DNA of 64,000 nt from Actinomycetes bacterium (lineage in GTDB: Bacteria > Actinomycetota > Acidimicrobiia > Acidimicrobiales > Acidimicrobiaceae): positions 68,031-132,030 of the forward strand of contig JAKCDL010000005.1 of assembly GCA_021841935.1 (NCBI GenBank). Direction: 5' to 3'. Within the stretch, counting starts at the first letter, position 1; each line of letters starts with the position of its first letter. Below, piece after piece: positions 9,144 through 18,158 of the stretch. The position numbers and the translations under genes are program-made. The notes beneath the pieces are model-generated. The model was not told where the DNA came from. It searched no databases and saw only the letters and a list, made by a program, of their open reading frames with translations.

Positions 9144-9526
9144 CTCTTCTTCGATTCCAACTTCAGTCTTGGACTAACATACGTCAAATATTTCGTATTT
9201 TTGCAATTTTGATTACGTATCGGTTAGCTCAAGTAGCTGTGATCATCCAGCTCATAGGTGTATATGAGCTTACGCCTTGGTGATGGGGCCTTTTTTGCAT
9301 TGTCTAAAATCGCACATTGTTCGTGACAGTTGCCACTAGCTTTTGGATTGCTAAGGCAAGAGGTCGGTCCATCGAAGCATTAATTTTTATCTCTTAGAGA
9401 TCCCCATTTTTTTCGGTCGTCTTCAAATCATCCAACGCAAAGGGGGATCTTCGACAATGCCTTCGTATCGATAAGAATTTGCGATAGCGTAGCAAATAGT
9501 AAAAAAGCTAAGAGCTAAGGGGATAT
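9144..9526. other. Intergenic region between divergent genes
   Basis: About 380 bases between the divergent flavoprotein and serine hydrolase genes. No open frame of note, tRNA or repeat is seen. It ends with a strong AAGGGG ribosome binding site for the hydrolase at about 9518-9523. It presumably holds both promoters, but I could not place their boxes with confidence. Confidence 0.4.
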
Positions 9527-10714
9527 ATGTCTTTTGATGACGCAAAGCTGAATCGTATAAAGAGCCACCTAGATAGTTATGTTAGCGACGAGAAGATATC
9601 TGGTTATGACATAGAGTTGACTTCTCCGACTGGGTCGATCTATAGGGCGATGAACGGTTATTCGCGCCGGGAAAGTCAACTCGACACTAATGAGAACACC
9701 ATCTATCGCATCTACTCCATGACAAAGCCGATCACCTCGATAGCGGCGATGATCCTCTTCGAGAGGGGATACTTCGACCTCAATGATCCTATCGATCAAT
9801 TCTTGCCAAGTTTCTCGTCGCCAACGGTATACGTTTCTGGTGCTGCCACGGCACCTGCGGTGCGACCAGCAACCTCAAAGATAAAGGTGTGGCACCTACT
9901 ATCGCATACCTCTGGTTTGACTTATGGATTTTTACATGCTCATCCAACCGATGAGATCTACCGATTGAATGGCTTTGATCTGTCCTGGCCCGAGGATAAG
10001 AGCCCATCTGAGCTAATCGATGCCGTTGGTGCCATGCCACTTGTTGCTGATCCTGGAACTATGTGGAACTACTCAATGTCAACTGATGTCTTGGGGCGAC
10101 TGATAGAAGTTGCTACGGGAAAGAAGTTAGGTGACTTCTTCCAAGAAGAGATCTTTGAGCCACTAGGAATGACTAGCTCGTCATTTGAGGTAGATCCTGC
10201 TAGGCGCGGCGACCTCTCGCAACTCTACTTCTCAATAGGTGGTGGAAAGATAGTTCCAATAGGTGATCTGGAAGGAACTAGCAGGAATGGCTTTCACTCC
10301 GGTGGTGGCGGCCTCTACTCAACTACAGATGACTATGTGAAGTTCTCTAGATTTTTGTTGAATCGCGGAAAGGTTGGTAGCGAGAGGCTTCTATCACCAC
10401 GCACCTTTGACACTATGGTTACTAGCCACCTTCCAAAGGGCCATGACTTATCAACCTTTGGACGGCCCATCTTTGCGGAATCTGAATTTGAGGGAGTCGG
10501 TTTCGGCCTTGGATTCTCTGTAGTGATGGACCCAACAGCTGGCAAGACTTTAGCTTCAGAGGGATCCTTCGGGTGGGGAGGTATGGCCTCTACCGCACTT
10601 GCTGTGGACCCGGTTGAAGATTTCGCGATGGTCTTCATGACACAAGTGGTTCCATCATCTACGTACCCCGTGCGTAAAGAGTTGACTCGCTTGATCTACA
10701 CCTCGATGATCTAG
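9527..10714 (+). CDS. Serine hydrolase of the beta-lactamase (class C/EstB) fold
   Basis: A 395-residue protein of the beta-lactamase-related PF00144 family (esterases, DD-peptidases, class C-like enzymes). The nucleophile motif SxxK is Ser64-Met-Thr-Lys67, and the second motif YxS/N is Tyr182-Ser183 in WNYSMSTD. The third motif, normally KTG or HxG, appears as GWGG in SFGWGGMAST, as in EstB-type esterases. No signal peptide is visible, so it is likely cytoplasmic and more probably an esterase than a resistance beta-lactamase. It is a monocistronic gene with a good AAGGGG site upstream and a hairpin terminator just after it. The substrate is unknown. Confidence 0.8.
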   Translation: MSFDDAKLNRIKSHLDSYVSDEKISGYDIELTSPTGSIYRAMNGYSRRESQLDTNENTIYRIYSMTKPITSIAAMILFERGYFDLNDPIDQFLPSFSSPTVYVSGAATAPAVRPATSKIKVWHLLSHTSGLTYGFLHAHPTDEIYRLNGFDLSWPEDKSPSELIDAVGAMPLVADPGTMWNYSMSTDVLGRLIEVATGKKLGDFFQEEIFEPLGMTSSSFEVDPARRGDLSQLYFSIGGGKIVPIGDLEGTSRNGFHSGGGGLYSTTDDYVKFSRFLLNRGKVGSERLLSPRTFDTMVTSHLPKGHDLSTFGRPIFAESEFEGVGFGLGFSVVMDPTAGKTLASEGSFGWGGMASTALAVDPVEDFAMVFMTQVVPSSTYPVRKELTRLIYTSMI

Positions 10715-10731
10715 ACGGCAATTATGAAGCC

Positions 10732-10764
10732 AGCAAGGGTCGTCGTAAAGTAACGACCCTTGCT
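10732..10764 (+). terminator. Hairpin terminator after the serine hydrolase
   Basis: A perfect 12-bp inverted repeat, AGCAAGGGTCGT at 10732-10743 and ACGACCCTTGCT at 10753-10764, with a 9-base loop. It starts 17 bases after the hydrolase stop. There is no long T tract, so it could act as a transcript-end stabiliser as well as a terminator. Confidence 0.65.
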
Positions 10765-10829
10765 TAGGGGTTGTTGACCCGAATTGCCGCGAGTGGTTTT
10801 TTGGGTTGATTCTTTCGAATTGAAATAGA

Positions 10830-10857
10830 AGGGGCCATCAAAAGATGACCCCTATTT
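10830..10857. terminator. Second hairpin between convergent genes
   Basis: AGGGGCCATC at 10830-10839 pairs with GATGACCCCT at 10844-10853 with one mismatch and an AAAA loop; ATTTTGA follows on the plus strand. It lies between the convergent serine hydrolase and beta-glucosidase genes and may serve either direction. Confidence 0.55.
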
Positions 10858-10942
10858 TGATCTCGGTGTACTATCGCGTCGTGTGAACCTCTATGCGGCA
10901 TTCGATTCGAATTACCTTCGCTCAATTAGCGATATCCGATCG

Positions 10943-12364
10943 TCAAGCATCTCTTGCCGCTTTGATAATCTCCTTATAGCGATAGAAGCTCTTCTTTGGA
11001 ATTCGCCGCTGTGTCTCGTAGTCGACCCAGACGATGCCGAATCGACGTGAGTATCCATAGGCCCACTCGAAGTTGTCGAGGAGACTCCAGACAAAGTAGC
11101 CCGCTACGTCTACCCCCTTCTCAATCGCCGAAGCCAAAGCAGCTATGTGTGACTCGATATATTCAATACGATCGTCGTCGATTACTTTTCCACTGGGGTT
11201 GACGTAGTCGTGCGTTGCACATCCATTTTCTGTAATCATGATCGGAAGTGTTGAGTACTCATCGTGAACTCTAACGAGCAGTTCCGTTAAGGCCCCCGCC
11301 TCTATCTCCCAATCCATCGCCGTTCTCTTTACTCCCATGCGATGGACTCCGGCGGAACCAAAGTCTGCGTCGATGAGATTTGGTTCCCTTGAAGTGTCGA
11401 CGTAGAGGCCCTGCGACCTTGCCTTGTCGATATTTTGCCGCGCAATTACGATAGATGGAAAGTAAAAGTTAACTCCGAGGAAGTCGATACCTTGGCCGAT
11501 CGTCTCTAGATCTTCGGTCGTTGCATCAGCTATTGCGCCACCGTAGTGAGATACTAGGTCACCCGGATATTGCTTCTTGAAGATAGGATCAAGAAAGATT
11601 CGGTTTAGATTGCCGTCTACTAGGCGGGCCACCTCGATATCGGCTCGATCCTGACTAGCTGGTCTTACTACAGATAGGTTTAAAGTGATTCCGATCTTGG
11701 CCTCCGTCATCGAGCGCATCTGCTGGAGGGCGAGGCCATGGCCAAGTAGAAGGTGATGCGTTGCAGCAACGGCTGAGTCGATGTTGGTTTCGCCCGGAGC
11801 GTGAACTCCAACGGCATAGCCTAACCAGGCTGAACACCATGGTTCATTTAGAGTAATCCAGTGCTTGACTCTGTCTTTGAATGCATCTGTAACGACTCCT
11901 GCATAGTCGGCAAAGCGATACGACGTCTCGCGCATCTTCCAGCCACCTTTGTCTTGGAGGCTCTGGGGAAGGTCCCAGTGGTATATCGTTGGCACTGGCT
12001 CAATATTTCGCTCGAGTAGGCCATCTATAAGCCTGGCGTAAAAGTCAATGCCACCTTGGTTCGGCTTTCCCGAGCCATCAGGTTGAATGCGGGGCCAAGC
12101 TAGTGAAAATCTATAGGTAGAGACGCCTAATTGTCCCAAGAGATCTAAGTCCTCTTCGAGGCGATGGTAGTGGTCACATGCAATGTCGCCGGTATCCCCA
12201 TTTGTAACCTTGCCGTCGCTATGAGAGAAGGTATCCCATATTGAAGTACCTCTGCCTCCCTCTGAAACTGCTCCTTCGATCTGGTACGAGGCAGTTGCCG
12301 TACCCCAAAAAAAGTCCCGCCCGAAGTTTCCAAGCTCGAGATCTGTCATATTGCCCCAATCCAT
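10943..12364 (-). CDS. GH1 beta-glucosidase
   Basis: Glycoside hydrolase family 1 enzyme of 473 residues, full length for the family, with no signal peptide and so cytoplasmic. It hydrolyses beta-glucosides such as cellobiose by a retaining mechanism. The acid/base glutamate is Glu174 in TLNEPW and the nucleophile is Glu379 in ITENG. Other GH1 signatures are FFWGTATASYQIEGA, YRFSLAWPRI, YHWDLPQ and the near C-terminal GYFVWSLLDNFEWAYGYSRRFG. The gene diverges from lacI and the oligosaccharide importer. The intervening promoter carries two LacI-type operators, one overlapping the predicted -35 of this gene. The clear inference is a cellobiose or beta-glucoside uptake and cleavage unit. Confidence 0.92.
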   Translation of the reverse strand: MDWGNMTDLELGNFGRDFFWGTATASYQIEGAVSEGGRGTSIWDTFSHSDGKVTNGDTGDIACDHYHRLEEDLDLLGQLGVSTYRFSLAWPRIQPDGSGKPNQGGIDFYARLIDGLLERNIEPVPTIYHWDLPQSLQDKGGWKMRETSYRFADYAGVVTDAFKDRVKHWITLNEPWCSAWLGYAVGVHAPGETNIDSAVAATHHLLLGHGLALQQMRSMTEAKIGITLNLSVVRPASQDRADIEVARLVDGNLNRIFLDPIFKKQYPGDLVSHYGGAIADATTEDLETIGQGIDFLGVNFYFPSIVIARQNIDKARSQGLYVDTSREPNLIDADFGSAGVHRMGVKRTAMDWEIEAGALTELLVRVHDEYSTLPIMITENGCATHDYVNPSGKVIDDDRIEYIESHIAALASAIEKGVDVAGYFVWSLLDNFEWAYGYSRRFGIVWVDYETQRRIPKKSFYRYKEIIKAARDA

Positions 12365-12384
12365 CTCTGAGAAGTGATATCTAT

Positions 12385-12413
12385 AACATATAGGATCATG
12401 TAAGCGCTTTCAA
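12385..12413 (-). promoter_or_regulatory. Predicted promoter of the beta-glucosidase gene
   Basis: Reading the minus strand, TTGAAA at 12413-12408 and TATGTT at 12390-12385 are separated by 17 bases and lie just upstream of the beta-glucosidase start. The -35 element overlaps the LacI-type operator at 12399-12412, so repressor binding would block polymerase. Confidence 0.5.
12399..12412. promoter_or_regulatory. LacI-family operator O1
   Basis: TGTAAGCGCTTTCA is a near-palindrome around the central CG of AAGCGCTT, the consensus operator core of LacI/GalR regulators. It lies about 35 bases upstream of the beta-glucosidase start and matches a second copy at 12475-12488. Confidence 0.75.
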
Positions 12414-12442
12414 GAAAATGTTACTATTTTCTTGCGATTTGA

Positions 12443-12471
12443 TTGACAGAATGTTAACTCTCTGCTACATT
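12443..12471 (+). promoter_or_regulatory. Predicted promoter of lacI and the importer operon
   Basis: TTGACA at 12443-12448 and TACATT at 12466-12471 are spaced by 17 bases, a good sigma-70-type arrangement. Operator O2 begins four bases after the -10 element, over the expected transcription start. Confidence 0.55.
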
Positions 12472-12474
12472 TAC

Positions 12475-12488
12475 TGTAAGCGCTTACA
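12475..12488. promoter_or_regulatory. LacI-family operator O2
   Basis: TGTAAGCGCTTACA is a perfect 14-bp palindrome and the classic LacI/GalR-family site. It lies just downstream of the predicted -10 of the lacI-importer operon, 76 bases from O1, centre to centre. The two sites could be bridged by a tetramer or act on the two promoters separately. Confidence 0.8.
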
Positions 12489-12598
12489 AGCTGAAGGATT
12501 TGGGCAATTCACTTTTGCTCAAGTACGTTTCGCAAAAAAGTTGGCGCCGCATTGGGGAATGCAGATCAATTTCAGATCAACAAAAAAAGGGGGTGTAC

Positions 12599-13774
12599 GT
12601 GACTATCGACGACGATTCGCAAATCGCAGTTGCAAAAGATATCTCGACTAAGTCGAATCGAAGTCACGTAACTTCGCCTCAGTTGATCGCCTCTCCTAAC
12701 GTCACCATATATGACGTTGCTAGTCGAGCGGGAGTCTCCATTGCGACTGTATCTCGAGTTTTAAATGGGTATTCGCAGATGAAGCCTGCAACACGTGAGC
12801 TTGTCGTAGCAGCGATGAGGGACCTGCGATTTGTCCCTAATAATTCAGCGCGTGGCCTTTCATCTGGAACAAAGATGGTCTTGGGGATGGTCTTTCTCCA
12901 CTCGGAGGCGATCGATCCAGGGCTAGAGGTTGAAGAAGATACACTCCTCTTTACCGACGCAGTTATACGTGGTGCAGAGGAAGAGGCTAGCAAGAGCGGC
13001 TATGCCCTTCTATTAGGTGGCGTTGGTAAGGCGCGCGTAAGCGAGACCATCGATCGAATGTTCTCAAATTGTGACGGAGTCATCTTGTTGGATCGAACTG
13101 TACCAGATCGTGCGATTCCAACGATCGCAAAGAGGCTCCCGACAGTTCTTCTTGCGGGTAACGGAAAGTCGCGATCGGCTACGACCATACGAGTCGACAA
13201 TGAAGAGCCGATGAAAAAGTTAGCGAACCACTTGGTCTCAGTACATGGTTATAGCTCCTTTGCATTCATGGCTGGAATTCGTACCTCCCCTGACTCTGCC
13301 GCGCGGGAGATGAACTTTCGCGAAGAGATCGCTCGACTAGGTGGAAGGGTTGAGACCGATTCCATCTGGGAGTCGAGCTATACGACTTCAGGGGCCATCG
13401 CAGCGATTGAAGCGCGGTTAAAGATGGATCGGTCGATGCCAGAAGCCATCGTCTGTGCTAACGACCAGAGCGCAGTCGGTGTGATCTATGCCCTAGAGCA
13501 CCACGGTTTTCGGGTGCCTCAAGACGTCGCGGTGACGGGTTTTGACGATATATCCCTCTCCCGGAGAATTACACCTTCACTTACTACTGTGCGCCAGCCA
13601 TTTCAGGAGTTGGGCAAGGCGGCCGTTGAGGTACTGGTCCGAATCTGTCAAGGCGAGATAAAGAGTGGCTCTGGCTCTCGAGTCCTCCCTACCAAGGTCA
13701 TCTATCGAAGCAGTTGTGGATGTGCTGACGTATCAGAGTCTTCTGTTGAAAAGTTTATGAGAGGGCGAGGTTGA
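12599..13774 (+). CDS. LacI-family transcriptional repressor of the beta-glucoside locus
   Basis: From GTG 12599 the protein has 391 residues. That start is chosen because AAGGGGG lies five bases upstream; an in-frame GTG at 12593 sits inside that site, and a much longer frame back to 12500 would run over the operator-proximal leader. The LacI helix-turn-helix is VTIYDVASRAGVSIATVSRVLNGY, about 36-59 residues from the start, leaving an unusually long N-terminal extension. The periplasmic-binding-protein-like effector domain follows, including AIVCANDQSAVGVIYAL and VAVTGFDDISLSRRITPSLTTV. It stops five bases before the first permease gene. It very likely binds the two operators upstream and responds to a beta-glucoside-derived sugar. 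Confidence 0.88.
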   Translation: MTIDDDSQIAVAKDISTKSNRSHVTSPQLIASPNVTIYDVASRAGVSIATVSRVLNGYSQMKPATRELVVAAMRDLRFVPNNSARGLSSGTKMVLGMVFLHSEAIDPGLEVEEDTLLFTDAVIRGAEEEASKSGYALLLGGVGKARVSETIDRMFSNCDGVILLDRTVPDRAIPTIAKRLPTVLLAGNGKSRSATTIRVDNEEPMKKLANHLVSVHGYSSFAFMAGIRTSPDSAAREMNFREEIARLGGRVETDSIWESSYTTSGAIAAIEARLKMDRSMPEAIVCANDQSAVGVIYALEHHGFRVPQDVAVTGFDDISLSRRITPSLTTVRQPFQELGKAAVEVLVRICQGEIKSGSGSRVLPTKVIYRSSCGCADVSESSVEKFMRGRG

Positions 13775-13778
13775 CGAA

Positions 13779-14759
13779 GTGAAGTTCCTGTTACGTCGTA
13801 TTGGATTTTATCTAGTTGCCCTCTTTGTGGCGATTACAGTCAACTTTTTCATTCCTCGGTTGATGCCGGGAAACGTCGTTGAGTCGTTGATGTCAAAGTA
13901 CCCAACGTTGAAGCCACAAGCTCAACACGCCCTTGAGATACTTCTTGGAATTGGCCATAATGGCTCTCTCATCAGTCAGTACTTTACCTACCTCCATCAG
14001 CTAGCGACGGGTAACTTGGGAATCGATCCCTTGCAATTTCCAACGCCGGTAATAAGCATCATCAAGGCAGCCCTTCCTTGGACATTGGTCTTGGTGGGAA
14101 CTGCGACTGTTATCGCATGGGTCTTAGGGACTTTGCTCGGGATATTTGCGGCGTGGCGCCGTGGTGGATTTCTAGATCAGATCCTTCCTGGTTTGAGCTT
14201 CATACAAGCGACTCCATATTTTTTTCTGGCGCTGGTTCTGGTCTGGGTTCTCTCCATCCACTTCCACCTCTTCCCGTCTCAGCAGGGGTTTTCAAATGGT
14301 CTATCCATCGGATGGAATGGCCAATTTATCCTAAGCGCCCTCGACCACGCCATCTTGCCCGCGCTAACCATCGTTGTGACCTCAATGGCAGGGTGGATGT
14401 TGCAGATGAGAAATGTAATGATCACAACTATCGGTGAGGATTACGTTCTCGCAGCCCAAGCCAAGGGTTTGGCTAATCGTCGTGTCATCTTTTCATATGC
14501 TGCTAGAAACGCCATCCTTCCATCGCTCTCAGGCTTTGCTCTGGCCCTTGGATTCGTGGTCTCTGGAACGTTGCTTATGGAGATCGTCTTCAACTACCCA
14601 GGTATCGGCACGCAGCTCTATACAGCTGTTACCTCAAATGATTATCCCCTGACTCAAGCGATCTTTTTGGTCATATCTGTGACGGTGCTAGTTGCAAATA
14701 TCGTCGCTGACGTTATCTATGTGGTCTCAGACCCAAGAGCTAGAAGCAAAGGAGAGTAG
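13779..14759 (+). CDS. Oligopeptide/oligosaccharide-type ABC importer permease 1 (DppB-like)
   Basis: A 326-residue inner-membrane permease of the DppB/OppB family. The N-terminus MKFLLRRIGFYLVALFVAITVNFFIPRLMPGN is the typical first helix with the conserved PRLxPGxP-like end. The cytoplasmic EAA loop is seen in YVLAAQAKGLANRRVIFSYAARNAILPS, and the last helix follows NDYPLTQAIFLVISVTVLVANIVADVIYVVSDPR, the usual family ending. It follows lacI by four bases and forms the transmembrane channel together with the next permease. In family 5 systems this architecture carries peptides but also cellobiose and other beta-glucan oligosaccharides; the neighbouring beta-glucosidase favours the latter. 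Confidence 0.9.
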   Translation: MKFLLRRIGFYLVALFVAITVNFFIPRLMPGNVVESLMSKYPTLKPQAQHALEILLGIGHNGSLISQYFTYLHQLATGNLGIDPLQFPTPVISIIKAALPWTLVLVGTATVIAWVLGTLLGIFAAWRRGGFLDQILPGLSFIQATPYFFLALVLVWVLSIHFHLFPSQQGFSNGLSIGWNGQFILSALDHAILPALTIVVTSMAGWMLQMRNVMITTIGEDYVLAAQAKGLANRRVIFSYAARNAILPSLSGFALALGFVVSGTLLMEIVFNYPGIGTQLYTAVTSNDYPLTQAIFLVISVTVLVANIVADVIYVVSDPRARSKGE

Positions 14760-14766
14760 AGGTCCA

Positions 14767-15945
14767 GTGCGAATAGTTGCAAGGGCGACCCAAATGCGGA
14801 GATCGTTCTCATCACAAAACACCAAGGTCAAAGTTGGAATCATATTGACGCTGATCTTCGTTGCTGTTGCAATCTTTGGTCCGATCTTGGCGCCGTATGA
14901 TCCATCGGCCCAAAGCGCAGCTCAAGGAGCCTCAGTTGCGGCGCCATCGGCCAGCCATCTCTTTGGAACTGATCAACTCGGTAGAGATATCTTCTCTCAG
15001 GTGCTAGTAGGTACTAGAACGACCTTACTCCTTGGAATCCTAACCGGACTGATCGCGACCGCCCTTTCGGTTTTGGTTGGGGTTACTTCGGCCTACATCG
15101 GTGGTTTGGGCGATGAACTTCTCTCGCTTGTCTCCAATATCTTTCTCGTCTTTCCTGCCCTTCCGTTCTTGATAGTAGTACTTGGAGCATTTCCAAAGTC
15201 AGGGGAGAGCGCAATGATACTGCTCTTGGCCTTCTTGGGATGGCCTTGGGGGGCTCGAGTGATTCGCGCTCAGACGCTCTCGCTAAGAAATCGTGATTTT
15301 ATAACTGCTGCTCGAGAAAGTGGAGAGTCGAACTTTAGAATCATCATCTTTGAGCTACTTCCTAATGAACTATCGCTAATCGCTGCGAGTTTCGTTGGAA
15401 CGGTCCTCTATGCCATCGGTGCTTCGGTTGGACTTGACTTCCTCGGGGTCGGAAATACCACTACTTGGTCGCTTGGGACGATACTTTATTGGGCTCAAAA
15501 TGGCAATGCACTACAACTCGGGGCGTGGTGGTGGTTTGCAATTCCCGGAGTCATTATCGCGCTAATCGGTACCGGTCTTGTTCTATTGAACTTTGGCCTC
15601 GACGAGATCGGAAACCCACGCCTACGTGACAGTAACTCGTCGATCAAGGTTGGCGGTCGCAGAGTTCGACCAAGTGATCCAACTCCAGTTCTGATCGGAG
15701 AGGCTGCGGGTTTCGTAGCCAAGTCAAAGTCGCATAAGGGTTGGAGATCTTCTCAGGCCTCGACCGATGAAACGACCGGCGAAACTGGCGAGAAATTAGG
15801 CGACTCCGTTTCTTTGGTCGCAACGATAGCCGGATCTAATGGAGAGCTGCGGAGCGATGATGCTATGGGCTCTGGAGATAATTTGATCAAAAGCTCCATT
15901 GAAGCTGATGCCCATGGTTCGACTAGCGAACGAAAGGGGGCTTAA
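14767..15945 (+). CDS. Oligopeptide/oligosaccharide-type ABC importer permease 2 (DppC-like), with long C-terminal tail
   Basis: A DppC/OppC-family permease of 392 residues from GTG 14767; purine-rich AGAGG and GGAGAG sites lie upstream, and the longer frame back to 14692 would overlap the previous gene. Family features are APYDPSAQ, HLFGTDQLGRDIFSQVLVGTRTTLLLG, the EAA loop ITAARESGESNFRIIIFELLPNE, and the ending GLVLLNFGLDEIGNPRLR. Normally the protein stops there, but about 105 hydrophilic, Ser/Gly/Thr-rich residues follow. This extension has no recognised domain and should lie in the cytoplasm next to the ATPases. Confidence 0.88.
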   Translation: MRIVARATQMRRSFSSQNTKVKVGIILTLIFVAVAIFGPILAPYDPSAQSAAQGASVAAPSASHLFGTDQLGRDIFSQVLVGTRTTLLLGILTGLIATALSVLVGVTSAYIGGLGDELLSLVSNIFLVFPALPFLIVVLGAFPKSGESAMILLLAFLGWPWGARVIRAQTLSLRNRDFITAARESGESNFRIIIFELLPNELSLIAASFVGTVLYAIGASVGLDFLGVGNTTTWSLGTILYWAQNGNALQLGAWWWFAIPGVIIALIGTGLVLLNFGLDEIGNPRLRDSNSSIKVGGRRVRPSDPTPVLIGEAAGFVAKSKSHKGWRSSQASTDETTGETGEKLGDSVSLVATIAGSNGELRSDDAMGSGDNLIKSSIEADAHGSTSERKGA

Positions 15946-15947
15946 CC

Positions 15948-17057
15948 ATGTCGCAAGTCAAAGTCGATCACCTCGACGAAAAGTTGGGTGGTAGCGGCTT
16001 ATCCCCATTGGATGCGAGTCGTCAACCACTTCTTTCGATCAAAGATATGACCGTTGAATATCGGGGGCGAAGTGGATCTGCCAAGGCGGTTGATAGGGCG
16101 TCGCTAGATATCTACCCCCAAGAGGTTGTCGGCCTCGCGGGAGAGTCTGGTTCGGGAAAGTCAACGCTCGCATATGCTGCCTGTCGGCTTCTTAGGCCAC
16201 CGGCTGTCATTACTGGAGGGTCAACTCTTTACTCAGGCGGCGACTTCTCTCGGTCCCCGCGTGACATATTCAAGATGAGCGACGACGAGCTCACTTCCTT
16301 GAGGTGGAAGGAGATCTCAATCGTCTTTCAAAGCGCAATGAACTCTTTGAATCCCGTGATGAAGATCGGAGTACAGCTTCGAGATGCAATAGATGTGCAC
16401 CTCTCGCTATCAAAAAGCGAGGCCGATGCCAAGGTCGAAGAGGTCTTAGACATGGTTGGCATTCCTAGGGACCGGGCTCGCAGTTACCCTCATCAGCTCT
16501 CAGGTGGTATGCGTCAGAGAGTCATCATCGCGATGGCACTCGTCGCGAATCCCAAGTTGATCATCATGGACGAGCCAACGACGGCCCTTGACGTCGTACT
16601 TCAACGGGAAATCTTATCTCAGATCGTTGAGCTAAAGCAGCGCCTCGGCTTTGCAGTTCTCTTTATTACTCACGATCTATCGCTCATGATGGAGTTGACC
16701 GACCGACTAGCCATAATGTACGCCGGAAGGATCGTTGAGATAGGAGATACGAAGGCACTTCGGAGTCGTCCACTTCACCCCTACACTCGGGGACTTCTCG
16801 CCTCCTTTCCCTCCATTCGAGGGGCTCGCCGAGAGTTGAGCGGAATTAAAGGTGCGCCACCGTCGCCACTAGAGACAATTGATGGCTGTCCCTTTGCTCC
16901 TCGATGCCAATTCGCCCGTGAGAGTTGTGGTCAGGTTTCGATGCAATTGGAGTCACTAGATCGTATAGATCTAGATCACCTCTCTGCCTGTCCATTCGAA
17001 GTTGGTCAGGTGGCCGGCATTGATCAAGGAGTAGGAGGAGGTGGCATAGATGAGTAA
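15948..17057 (+). CDS. ABC importer ATPase 1 (DppD-like)
   Basis: A 369-residue nucleotide-binding subunit of the oligopeptide/oligosaccharide importer. It has Walker A GESGSGKST, the Q-loop SIVFQSAMNSLNPVM, signature LSGGMRQR, Walker B LIIMDEPTTALD, and the switch histidine in LFITHDLSLM. The C-terminal OppD/F extension contains the cysteine motif CPFAPRCQFARESC with a later Cys, which binds an Fe-S cluster in characterised DppD proteins. It starts two bases after the permease stop and overlaps the next ATPase by eight bases, so it is translated as part of one operon. Confidence 0.92.
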   Translation: MSQVKVDHLDEKLGGSGLSPLDASRQPLLSIKDMTVEYRGRSGSAKAVDRASLDIYPQEVVGLAGESGSGKSTLAYAACRLLRPPAVITGGSTLYSGGDFSRSPRDIFKMSDDELTSLRWKEISIVFQSAMNSLNPVMKIGVQLRDAIDVHLSLSKSEADAKVEEVLDMVGIPRDRARSYPHQLSGGMRQRVIIAMALVANPKLIIMDEPTTALDVVLQREILSQIVELKQRLGFAVLFITHDLSLMMELTDRLAIMYAGRIVEIGDTKALRSRPLHPYTRGLLASFPSIRGARRELSGIKGAPPSPLETIDGCPFAPRCQFARESCGQVSMQLESLDRIDLDHLSACPFEVGQVAGIDQGVGGGGIDE

Positions 17058-18156
17058 TCAAGAGGGCACTTCCTTGCAGGGCGTTAGTGAACAAAATAAC
17101 GCTGATTCGTCGATTGAGTTGTCGACGGGGGAGTCACCCCTCCTAATAGCAAGGGATATCCATAAGAGCTATCGAACCTCTAGAAGGCATAATACAGATG
17201 TTAAAGCACTTCGAGGTGTAAACATTGAGCTCTCAGTAGGGAAGGTAGTTGCCCTTGTAGGCGAGTCTGGCTCTGGTAAATCTACCATCGCTCGCATTTT
17301 GGCTGGACAAGAAGCGCCAACGAGTGGCGATATCCTCTTCGACGGTCAGGTGGCAAACTTCCGAGGATCGAAGAACTATCGAGACTACAAGTCAAAGGTA
17401 CAGATGGTCTTCCAAGACCCCTTTGCATCTCTCAATCCAATTCACACTATCGCTTATCACCTCTCTCGTCCCCTTGCAATACATGGGAGCGAAAAGCCTA
17501 GCCACGAAGCGATGGAGGAGTTGTGTGAGATGGTCCGTTTAGTGCCTCCGTCGAGATTTTTGTCAAAGTATCCTCACGAACTTTCAGGTGGACAGCGACA
17601 GCGCGCAGCGATTGCGAGAGCATTAGCAGCGCGACCCAGAGTGCTTCTCGCCGATGAGCCAGTTTCGATGCTCGATGTATCGATTCGTCTAGAGGTTCTC
17701 AATCTCCTTGATAGCCTTCGGTCTAAGTTCTCTCTAGCGATGCTCTATATCACCCACGACATCGCATCGGCTCGATACTTTGCCGATGAGATTTTGGTGA
17801 TGTATAAGGGTGTGATCGTCGAAAAGGGGGGAGCAGAAGAGGTGACCCAATCACCGAAGCACCCATATACGAAGCTGTTGATCGATTCGTCTCCTGATCC
17901 AGATGATCTAGGTAGCAACCTTCGGTCCGCTCGTGTGATCGATGCCCGTGTCCCTGTTTCTAGTGGAACGCCAGATCAGGGGTGTCGCTTTGCACCAAGG
18001 TGTCCACTGGCGATGGATCGTTGCCAAAGGGAGGATCCATCTCTTCTATCTATCTCCTCGTCACGAAGGATCGCCTGTTGGGCGGTTACCACTTCTGAAA
18101 GTGGCGAGGATTCAGTTTTAGCGGAAGGAGGGGCAGGGGGAAGTTTTAGGGGTTAG
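17050..18156 (+). CDS. ABC importer ATPase 2 (DppF-like)
   Basis: A 368-residue ATPase, partner of the preceding subunit. Walker A is GESGSGKST, the Q-loop QMVFQDPFASLNPIHT, signature LSGGQRQR, Walker B VLLADEPVSMLD and switch His in LYITHDIASARYF. The C-terminal region has a second cysteine motif, GCRFAPRCPLAMDRC, followed later by IACW. Both ATPases are therefore catalytically complete. A strong hairpin follows the stop codon, separating this gene from the abundant binding-protein gene. Confidence 0.92.
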   Translation: MSNQEGTSLQGVSEQNNADSSIELSTGESPLLIARDIHKSYRTSRRHNTDVKALRGVNIELSVGKVVALVGESGSGKSTIARILAGQEAPTSGDILFDGQVANFRGSKNYRDYKSKVQMVFQDPFASLNPIHTIAYHLSRPLAIHGSEKPSHEAMEELCEMVRLVPPSRFLSKYPHELSGGQRQRAAIARALAARPRVLLADEPVSMLDVSIRLEVLNLLDSLRSKFSLAMLYITHDIASARYFADEILVMYKGVIVEKGGAEEVTQSPKHPYTKLLIDSSPDPDDLGSNLRSARVIDARVPVSSGTPDQGCRFAPRCPLAMDRCQREDPSLLSISSSRRIACWAVTTSESGEDSVLAEGGAGGSFRG

Positions 18157-18158
18157 AA

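Noticed and set aside
9527..10714. Beta-lactamase resistance gene
   Set aside because: SxxK and YxS are present, but the third motif is GWGG and there is no signal peptide; an esterase-type member is more likely.
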